Positions 1 through 4,915 of a DNA stretch of 5,704 bases are shown here, in pieces (position 1 is the stretch's first letter; each line of letters starts with the position of its first letter). The notes under the pieces are model-generated. The model made no database searches and was not told the DNA's origin. It worked only from the letters and a program-made list of their open reading frames with translations. The stretch is taken from assembly GCA_937900065.1 (NCBI GenBank), contig CALCDS010000268.1:1-5704 (forward strand), written 5' to 3'. The DNA comes from an uncultured Clostridiaceae bacterium (GTDB taxonomy: Bacteria; Bacillota; Clostridia; Clostridiales; Oxobacteraceae). Both the position numbers and the translations under genes were made by a program.

Positions 1-62
1 CAGAGTCTTATTTTATAATTTTTAAGAAACTACAGGTCACTTTTCATAATAGGAAATGGAAA

Positions 63-96
63 GCGGACTTTCTGAAATCTCTTTCAGAAAGCCCGC
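63..96 (-). terminator. Rho-independent terminator after tRNA-Arg
   Basis: Bases 63-77 pair with 82-96 to give a 15-bp stem with a 4-base loop. Read on the minus strand, the only imperfect pair is a G-U wobble; on the plus strand the same position is an A-C mismatch. The hairpin is therefore better formed in a minus-strand transcript. It lies 39 bases past the CCA end of the tRNA and is followed on that strand by a moderately T-rich stretch (CTTTCCATTTCC). It most likely ends the tRNA transcript, and possibly read-through from the aro operon. The U tract is interrupted, so termination may be incomplete. Confidence 0.7.
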
Positions 97-135
97 GAAC
101 CTGCACAAATGCCGTTTAAAATGGACCTGTTGACT

Positions 136-212
136 TGGTGCGTCCGACTGGGTTCGAACCAGCGGCCTTCTGATTCGGAATCAGGCACTCTATCCAACTG
201 AGCTACGGACGC
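136..212 (-). tRNA. tRNA-Arg (anticodon CCG)
   Basis: A complete 77-base cloverleaf can be folded by eye on the minus strand. The acceptor stem is GCGTCCG with CGGACGC, fully paired. The D arm is GCTC-loop-GAGT. The anticodon loop is TTCCGAA, giving anticodon CCG, which reads the arginine codon CGG. The variable loop is AGGCC, and the T arm has the standard TTCGAAC loop. The discriminator base is A, and the CCA end is encoded in the DNA at 138-136. One blemish is a C27-A43 apposition at the top of the anticodon stem; the other stems pair, allowing G-U. The gene has its own promoter at 276-304 and a terminator at 63-96, so it is probably an independent unit. Confidence 0.97.
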
Positions 213-275
213 ATGGATATAATATACGGCAAAGCAGGCATATTAGTTTCAGAGCTTTCCGTCACTGACATTTGC

Positions 276-304
276 ATTATACTACTATACAAAATTTCAA
301 TCAA
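276..304 (-). promoter_or_regulatory. Sigma-A promoter driving tRNA-Arg
   Basis: On the minus strand there is a -35 box TTGATT (304-299), a 17-base spacer and a perfect -10 box TATAAT (281-276). This is the best promoter match in the window. A start about seven bases past the -10 would leave a leader of roughly 55 bases before the mature tRNA begins at 212. The strength of the match suits a stable-RNA gene. The promoter sits in the spacer after the chorismate mutase gene, so the tRNA need not depend on the aro operon. Confidence 0.8.
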
Positions 305-329
305 CCTTTTAAAAGCGCCCTATTTGAAA

Positions 330-348
330 GCCAATGTATATTATTGGC
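330..348 (-). terminator. Weak hairpin after chorismate mutase gene (possible terminator)
   Basis: GCCAAT and ATTGGC form a 6-bp stem around a 7-base loop, about 30 bases past the chorismate mutase stop, followed on the minus strand by TTTCAAATA. It is the only hairpin I see in the spacer that could end the aro operon. The stem is short and AT-containing and the U run is poor. If it does not work, aro transcripts would run through the tRNA to the stronger hairpin at 63-96. Confidence 0.25.
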
Positions 349-379
349 ATATTTTTGAGCACTGCCGCAGAGTTTTTGT

Positions 380-661
380 TTAATGCTCGAAGTTATCCAT
401 CAATTCATGCTCCATATCACGGCTCAATTTCATTATATATTCCATAAAATATTTTAATGACTTTTCAAATCTTTTATCCTGCAATCGTTTAACAGATTTT
501 TTTATCACTTCAGATTCCCTAGAGCTGTCAGCTACTTCCATATTATTGTCTCTCTTGTACTTTGCAACCCTTAATACGATTTCCATTCTCTTTTCAAAAA
601 GTTCCACCAGTTTTTCGTCTATGGAATCGATCTCACCTCTCATGCTTGATATATCGTCCAC
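380..661 (-). CDS. aroQ: Chorismate mutase, monofunctional AroQ type
   Basis: Rearranges chorismate to prephenate, the branch point to phenylalanine and tyrosine, in the cytoplasm. The 93-residue product is about the size of a stand-alone all-helical AroQ domain. Active-site residues can be placed against the E. coli P-protein mutase domain at a constant offset of three: R8, R25, K36, D45, R48 and E49 match R11, R28, K39, D48, R51 and E52. Near the C-terminus S80 matches S84, while E84 stands where E. coli has the catalytic Gln88. There is no fused dehydratase, dehydrogenase or DAHP synthase domain. The start is a GTG with a good ribosome site (GAGGTG, 7-base gap); an ATG six codons further in has no comparable site. 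The gene begins 40 bases after the aroC stop and is the last gene of the run. Assignment is firm; exact start fairly firm. Confidence 0.93.
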   Translation of the reverse strand: MDDISSMRGEIDSIDEKLVELFEKRMEIVLRVAKYKRDNNMEVADSSRESEVIKKSVKRLQDKRFEKSLKYFMEYIMKLSRDMEHELMDNFEH

Positions 662-667
662 CTTTAA

Positions 668-674
668 CCACCTC
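668..674 (-). promoter_or_regulatory. Ribosome binding site fixing the GTG start of chorismate mutase
   Basis: GAGGTGG on the minus strand, with its GAGGTG part ending seven bases before the GTG at 661-659. GAGGTG matches the 16S-complementary consensus closely. This supports the GTG over the in-frame ATG at residue 7. Confidence 0.7.
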
Positions 675-701
675 GCCTTTAATATCCCTTGAGGGACAGT
701 C

Positions 702-1796
702 TTACTTGTTTAATGCCGTGCCGCTGCCGAGCAATTCCAACACCGCCATTGCCGCAGCCGACTCTACAGCAGGAAGGGCCCTTGGCACTATGCACGGGTC
801 ATGCCGCCCTTTTATCTTTATTTGGGTGTTTTCCTTCTTCTCTAAATCGACCGTCCTCTCCATAAGCCCGATCGATGAGGTCGGCTTTATTACAGCTCTG
901 AATATGATCGGCATGCCGTCTGTTATGCCTCCAAGTATTCCTCCATTATTGTTTGTATATGTCCTTACTCTTCCGCCATTTATATAAAACTCATCATTTG
1001 CTTTTGAACCGTTCATATCGGCCAAATCAAAACCAGCGCCGAATTCCACTCCTTTAACTGCTGGTATCGAGAACAAAAGGTGGGATATCATGCTCTCTAC
1101 AGAATCGAAAAATGGATTCCCTACTCCTGCAGGCATATCAAGAACAGCGACCTCCACAATGCCTCCCACCGAATCCAATCCTTCCTTGGCATTCATTATC
1201 ACATTTTTCATATCACGGCCCTTATCTTCATCAAGCACGGGGAAATCTTTTTTCCTCAGCTCATCTAAAATCCTACAAGAAACATTCACCATATCAAAGC
1301 ATGAATCCTGTACTTTACCTATCTTCAATATATGGCCTCCTATGGTTATACCTCTCGTTTTAAGAATCTGCTTTGCTATTGCTCCTGCAAATACAATGGC
1401 TGAAGTCAGCCTTCCTGAAAAATGGCCTCCACCCCTGTAATCGTTATATCCTGAATACTTCACAAAGCCGGTATAATCGGCATGCCCCGGTCTTGGCTTG
1501 TTTTTTAACTCGTCATAATCTTGGGAATGTACATCTATATTCGGTATTATTGCACAAAGCGGTGCGCCTGTCGTAACGCCATTATAATATCCGCTTATTA
1601 TTTCAAAGTCGTCTATCTCCCCTCTGGCAGATGAAATATCATTTCTAGCCGGGGCTCTCCTTGACATCTCGCATTTTATAAATCCGATATCGAGCTTTAT
1701 ACCCGCAGGCAGCCCGTCTATGACAATTCCGACAGCCCTGCCGTGGGATTCACCGAAAATAGAATATTTAATCGAGCTTCCCCAAACTCCTCCCAT
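702..1796 (-). CDS. aroC: Chorismate synthase
   Basis: Converts 5-enolpyruvylshikimate-3-phosphate (EPSP) to chorismate, the last shikimate-pathway step, using reduced FMN in the cytoplasm. The 364-residue length is typical. Family signatures are present in order: GESHG at 15-19, RPGHAD at 102-107, RGGGHFSGR at 121-129 followed by an AGAIAKQIL helix, GGILGGITDG at 285-294, KPTSSI at 304-309 and RHDPCIVPRALP at 331-342. H18 and H105 correspond to the two invariant histidines of the family. GGGHFSGR is the form common in clostridial enzymes in place of GGRSSARET. No FMN-reductase domain is attached, so reduced flavin must come from elsewhere. The ATG has a strong site, AGGAGG with an 8-base gap, lying within the end of aroA; the two coding regions overlap by 29 bases in different frames. 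This suggests translational coupling and matched output of consecutive enzymes. Confidence 0.98.
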   Translation of the reverse strand: MGGVWGSSIKYSIFGESHGRAVGIVIDGLPAGIKLDIGFIKCEMSRRAPARNDISSARGEIDDFEIISGYYNGVTTGAPLCAIIPNIDVHSQDYDELKNKPRPGHADYTGFVKYSGYNDYRGGGHFSGRLTSAIVFAGAIAKQILKTRGITIGGHILKIGKVQDSCFDMVNVSCRILDELRKKDFPVLDEDKGRDMKNVIMNAKEGLDSVGGIVEVAVLDMPAGVGNPFFDSVESMISHLLFSIPAVKGVEFGAGFDLADMNGSKANDEFYINGGRVRTYTNNNGGILGGITDGMPIIFRAVIKPTSSIGLMERTVDLEKKENTQIKIKGRHDPCIVPRALPAVESAAAMAVLELLGSGTALNK

Positions 1797-3051
1797 ATAC
1801 TGTCCCTCCTAATTTTTTAAGATCTTCAAAAAAGCCGGGATATGACTTTTTCACACAGCCGCTGTTGATTATTGTAACCGGACTTACACATCCTGCCGAC
1901 GCAACAGCAAGCATCATGGCTATCCTGTGGTCATCATGGCTGTCCACTAGACCGCCGTTTAACTTTGATCTGCCTTCTATTATAAGGCCGTCATCATTTT
2001 CTCTAACGCATGCGCCAAGTTTATTCAACTCACATGTTATCGTTTTCAGCCTGTCTGATTCTTTCAACCTAAGCCTGCCTGCATTTAGTATCCTCGTTTC
2101 TCCATCGGCAAAAGCGGCCAAAGCTGATACTGCCGGAATTATATCCGGGCAGTTTGACGCATCGAGCGTTATGCCTTTTAGATTTGACTTTACGGCACGC
2201 ACCTTATTCCCTTGCACGGATATATTTCCTCCCATCCCTTTTATTATATCCACTATCACCCTATCCCCCTGAAGGCTGTTTCGATTTAAATTGAGGCACT
2301 CGACCTCCCTTCCAAGCACGCCCAGGGCAAGCCAGAATGCGGCCTGCGAATAGTCGCCCTCAACCGTAAAATCACATGGCCTATAAATCTGGCCGCCGTA
2401 TATGTAAAACTTACTATAGTCCCTGTTTTCTATAACAATCCCGAATTTTTTGAGAGTATCTATAGTAAGGTCAACATAACTTTTAGATTCAAGGTCTCCG
2501 GTTATGACAATTTTAGAGTCATTGTCAAGGAGCGGGAGTGCAAACATGAGCCCGGTTATGAATTGCGAGCTTATATTGCCCTGGATTTTATATTCTCCCG
2601 AGGCCAGTCTGCCTTGCAGTGTCATTGGAAAATTCCCTCTTGGGCTGCAATGTATGTTTAAACTATCGAATATGCTGTAATAAGGCGAAAGCGGCCTTGC
2701 CTCCAGGCTGCGTGTCCCGTCGAATATAATTCTATCACCTGTCAAAAGAGCTATGGGGATCAAAAATCTAAGCGTAGAGGCCGAACTTTTGCAATCTATA
2801 CGCCCTTTAGCAGCCCTGACCTTGCCGCAGCCTCTTATTGTAAGCTTGTTTTCCTCAAGCTTTATTTTTGAGCCGAAAGTTTCCATTCCATTTAGTGTCG
2901 CTATTATATCATCGGACATCATCACATTTTCAATAGTGGATATGCCGCCTGAAAGGCCCGATGATATAATGGCCCTGTGGCATATGCTTTTTGACGGCGG
3001 CGCTTCAATTCTTCCTTTTAAATTTGAACAACTTACAGTAATGCTCTCCAA
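1768..3051 (-). CDS. aroA: EPSP synthase (3-phosphoshikimate 1-carboxyvinyltransferase)
   Basis: Joins shikimate-3-phosphate and phosphoenolpyruvate to make EPSP in the shikimate pathway. I choose the TTG at 3051, giving 427 residues that begin ESITVSCSNLKG after the initiator, which is where the family normally starts. The frame stays open upstream to 3195, but that part overlaps the preceding gene and has no family likeness. In this numbering, PSKS with K21 and R26, SSQF at about 161-164, DSHDDHR (H375, R376), NCPD (D303), KESDR (E331, R334) and K402 match the conserved substrate-binding and catalytic residues. The PEP-loop segment reads SSASTLR, with A91 where E. coli has Gly96. SSQFITG is of the type-I form, not the SAQ form of class II enzymes. 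The last ~10 residues (VYGRSLGKLD) run past the usual end and overlap aroC. A 58-base gap separates it from the SIS gene, with no terminator seen. Confidence 0.96.
   Translation of the reverse strand: MESITVSCSNLKGRIEAPPSKSICHRAIISSGLSGGISTIENVMMSDDIIATLNGMETFGSKIKLEENKLTIRGCGKVRAAKGRIDCKSSASTLRFLIPIALLTGDRIIFDGTRSLEARPLSPYYSIFDSLNIHCSPRGNFPMTLQGRLASGEYKIQGNISSQFITGLMFALPLLDNDSKIVITGDLESKSYVDLTIDTLKKFGIVIENRDYSKFYIYGGQIYRPCDFTVEGDYSQAAFWLALGVLGREVECLNLNRNSLQGDRVIVDIIKGMGGNISVQGNKVRAVKSNLKGITLDASNCPDIIPAVSALAAFADGETRILNAGRLRLKESDRLKTITCELNKLGACVRENDDGLIIEGRSKLNGGLVDSHDDHRIAMMLAVASAGCVSPVTIINSGCVKKSYPGFFEDLKKLGGTVYGRSLGKLD
1805..1810 (-). promoter_or_regulatory. aroC ribosome binding site inside aroA
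   Basis: AGGAGG on the minus strand, eight bases before the aroC ATG at 1796-1794. It lies within the aroA coding sequence, where it encodes part of a Leu-Gly-Gly stretch. Ribosomes finishing aroA pass over it, which fits translational coupling of aroA and aroC. Confidence 0.75.
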
Positions 3052-3055
3052 TGTT

Positions 3056-3064
3056 CCCACCCTT
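3056..3064 (-). promoter_or_regulatory. Ribosome binding site supporting the aroA TTG start
   Basis: The minus strand reads AAGGGTGGG just before the TTG at 3051-3049. AAGGG can pair with the 16S tail, allowing one G-U pair, and ends eight bases before the TTG. The alternative GTG at 3060-3058 falls inside this same purine run and has no site of its own. The match is moderate, so translation of aroA may be modest or aided by neighbours. Confidence 0.5.
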
Positions 3065-3109
3065 TTGTTCCCGACTATAAAAATCAAGACCCTGTCTAAT
3101 AAATATGTT

Positions 3110-3757
3110 TCAGCATTCGAATATCTCGGATTCGACGAAACTGCAAATGAAATGATAGATTGCAATATGGTATTCCTGTATGATATAGGTTTCATTTGAA
3201 GGCGCGATCAATGCACAATCGGCGATCGAACGCAATCTTCCTCCATCCATTCCTGTGAGGGCTATGCACTTGGCACCAACTGCGGCAGCTGCCATAAATG
3301 CATAGTAAACATTTTTGGCATTTCCGGATGTGCTTATCCCTATTATTATATCCCCTTGTTTTGCATATCCAATAACCTGCTGTGCAAAGACAAGCTGCGG
3401 ATCAACGTCATTTGAATATGCCGTGCATAAAGCGCTTTGAGCTGTAAGGGATATCGCAGGAAGGCATGATTGCAGTTTGCATGAAACTTCGTATCCTTCA
3501 TCTCCAAAACGGCTTTTAAATTTTTCTTTGAGCCTTAAGCCAAGAGGCCTCTTTAAAAGAAAGCCCTTCATAAGCTCACCCACTATATGGTCCGAATCGG
3601 CACAGCTTCCTCCGTTTCCACAGGTTAAAACCTTTCCTCCGCTTCCATATGATCCACATATCATGCTGCAGGCTTTTAAGATATCCTCTTTCATAAAAAG
3701 CAAATCCTCATGTTTGCCAAAGAAAAATTTCATGTTCTCCATTGTTCTATCTTTCAT
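3110..3757 (-). CDS. SIS-domain sugar-phosphate isomerase, GmhA-like
   Basis: A 215-residue cytoplasmic protein of the sugar isomerase (SIS) fold, closest in motif to GmhA, which converts sedoheptulose-7-phosphate to an aldoheptose phosphate. Visible motifs are CGNGGSCAD at 46-54, ISTSGN at 141-146 (phosphate binding) and QEYHIAIYH at 194-202. H57, E61, Q194 and H202 keep the spacing of the four zinc ligands of bacterial GmhA (H61, E65, Q172, H180), so a metal-dependent aldose-ketose isomerase is likely. Compared with GmhA there is an insertion of roughly 25 charged and Cys-containing residues at about 72-98, before the LPAISLT strand, pointing to a distinct subfamily with an unproven substrate. 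Its ATG directly follows the TAG of the ROK kinase, with GGAG nine bases upstream inside that gene, so the two are surely co-expressed. A DiaA-like non-enzymatic role is less likely given the intact ligands. Family firm; substrate unknown. Confidence 0.88.
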   Translation of the reverse strand: MKDRTMENMKFFFGKHEDLLFMKEDILKACSMICGSYGSGGKVLTCGNGGSCADSDHIVGELMKGFLLKRPLGLRLKEKFKSRFGDEGYEVSCKLQSCLPAISLTAQSALCTAYSNDVDPQLVFAQQVIGYAKQGDIIIGISTSGNAKNVYYAFMAAAAVGAKCIALTGMDGGRLRSIADCALIAPSNETYIIQEYHIAIYHFICSFVESEIFEC

Positions 3758-4741
3758 CTATTTTATCTCCAAATCCATATTATATTTTGCCACCATAAGT
3801 GCGGCGATATCACCCACGCTTTCAGAAAGCCCGCTCGGCACCACCTTACAGGCCTTCCTTGCGGCGCATAGGGTTTCATTTCGTATCACCTGCTCTGCCC
3901 ACGGCCATATCTGGTCATAGCATCTTGCAAAAATGCTTCCTATAACTATCCTTTCAGGGTTTAGAATATCGATCAATATGGAAAGTCCATATCCAAGCTT
4001 TACTCCGACATTCTTCAATATATTTATGGCTAAAGCATCGCCGCTTTTGGCTGCAAGGCCCACCTTTTTGGCTGTGATTCTTCCTAAATCGGATATGTCC
4101 CGGCACAGGGAAGGCTTGTTTCCCAGCTGCAGCTCCTCTAGGGCCATCATCTTTGCCATCTGGGATATGCCTCCTCCGCTGCAGAATCCTTCAAACGAGC
4201 CCATTTTCCCGTATCCCACAGGCCCGTAATCGGAAAGCCTGATATGGCCTATCTCACCTGCCATATCGCTGGCACCGGTATATAGCCTGTCATCTAAAAT
4301 AATGCCTGCTCCAAGCCCTGTGCCGAATGTCAAAAAAATCATATTTGAGCAGCCCCTGCCCGCTCCCATCTTCCATTCCGCCAGTGCACAGGCGTTGGCA
4401 TCGTTGCACAGCCATGCTTTAAGCCCTGTTCTCTCTTTTAAAAATGAAGTTATATTGATATTGTCCCACTTGGGAAGATTGGGCGGTGACAATATGACAC
4501 CGGTCCTGCTGTTTAACGGCCCTCCGCATGAGATTCCGATTCCCTGTATTTGTCTATCTGCGCTTATAAGCTTTTTGCAGTTTAAAATGTCATCTGAAAT
4601 GCGCTCAAGCATCTCATATGGAGAATAACTTTTGGTATCGTGCGTCTTGCATTTATGAAGTATTTCAACTTTCTCTTTTGAAACCTCTCCCATGGATACG
4701 GCGCATTTTGTCCCCCCTATGTCAACTCCAAGTACAAGCAT
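3758..4741 (-). CDS. ROK-family sugar kinase without the zinc cysteine motif
   Basis: A 327-residue cytoplasmic protein with the ROK kinase layout: ATP phosphate-binding DIGGTK at 7-12, GIGISCGGP at 67-75, the catalytic-Asp segment LCNDANACALAEW at 111-123 (D114), a second phosphate loop FGTGLGAGI at 139-147, and sugar-contacting AGEIGH at 161-166. There is no N-terminal helix-turn-helix, so it is a kinase and not a NagC/XylR-type repressor. The usual CxCGxxGCxE zinc motif after GH is present only in outline (GPVGYGKMGSFE, 173-184): the three cysteines are V175, Y177 and S182, though H166 remains. Likely substrate is a hexose or a related sugar, but this cannot be read from the sequence. Start ATG has AAAGGAGG nine bases upstream. 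It opens the operon after a promoter-like sequence at 4818-4847, abuts the SIS isomerase gene, and follows the sugar-binding protein gene across a terminator. Confidence 0.92.
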   Translation of the reverse strand: MLVLGVDIGGTKCAVSMGEVSKEKVEILHKCKTHDTKSYSPYEMLERISDDILNCKKLISADRQIQGIGISCGGPLNSRTGVILSPPNLPKWDNINITSFLKERTGLKAWLCNDANACALAEWKMGAGRGCSNMIFLTFGTGLGAGIILDDRLYTGASDMAGEIGHIRLSDYGPVGYGKMGSFEGFCSGGGISQMAKMMALEELQLGNKPSLCRDISDLGRITAKKVGLAAKSGDALAINILKNVGVKLGYGLSILIDILNPERIVIGSIFARCYDQIWPWAEQVIRNETLCAARKACKVVPSGLSESVGDIAALMVAKYNMDLEIK

Positions 4742-4817
4742 TATTTCAAGCCTCCTTTAAAGCTTTTTATCCGCGGCAAAACTAAAATCCATATGACATT
4801 TAATACTCATTTATTTA

Positions 4818-4847
4818 ATAATACAACACTCACTCGATCGCTTACAA
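4818..4847 (-). promoter_or_regulatory. Candidate sigma-A promoter for the ROK-SIS-aro operon
   Basis: On the minus strand, TTGTAA (4847-4842) and TATTAT (4823-4818) are separated by 18 bases: four of six and five of six matches to consensus. It lies between the terminator of the binding-protein gene and the ROK start, leaving a leader of about 70 bases. It is the best candidate I see in this spacer. A partial cre-like sequence (4833-4846) overlaps the -35 box, which would place any CcpA-type control over this promoter, but that match is incomplete. Confidence 0.5.
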
Positions 4848-4853
4848 CTGCAT

Positions 4854-4890
4854 AAAAATATTGCCGCACAGATAGTGCGGCAATATTTTT
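4854..4890 (-). terminator. Rho-independent terminator after the sugar-binding protein gene
   Basis: Bases 4854-4869 pair perfectly with 4875-4890, forming a 16-bp stem with a 5-base loop. The GC-rich inner stem (TGCCGCAC) is flanked by A5 and T5 runs, so on the minus strand the stem runs into TATTTTTATG. It begins 25 bases past the stop of the binding-protein gene and precedes the ROK promoter. The symmetry would let it act on either strand, but no plus-strand gene approaches it. Confidence 0.88.
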
Positions 4891-4915
4891 CAATCTAGGG
4901 TATGCGATATATGGA

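Noticed and set aside
1..62. End of another gene or a regulatory element beyond the tRNA terminator
   Set aside because: No open frame, promoter or hairpin can be supported in these AT-rich bases.
306..315. CTTTTAAAAG palindrome
   Set aside because: Short, AT-rich, and just upstream of the tRNA -35 box; chance is a sufficient explanation and no partner copy is seen.
562..987. Plus-strand open frame, and similar ones at 1090-1440, 1865-2272, 2753-3199, 3477-3920 and 5223-5645
   Set aside because: All lie opposite well-supported minus-strand genes, lack recognisable domains, and have Pro/Ser/Leu-rich antisense composition.
3061..3150. Possible internal promoter for aroA (TTGCAG, 17 bases, TATTCG)
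   Set aside because: The -10 matches only three of six positions and lies inside coding sequence; too weak to call.
3052..3195. Upstream open part of the aroA frame, starting at an ATG at 3195
   Set aside because: It overlaps the end of the SIS gene in another frame, has no likeness to EPSP synthase N-termini, and the family alignment begins just after the TTG at 3051.
4742..4817. Riboswitch, T-box or attenuator in the ROK operon leader
   Set aside because: No strong stem, T-box motif or leader peptide is visible; the leader is short and mostly AT-rich.
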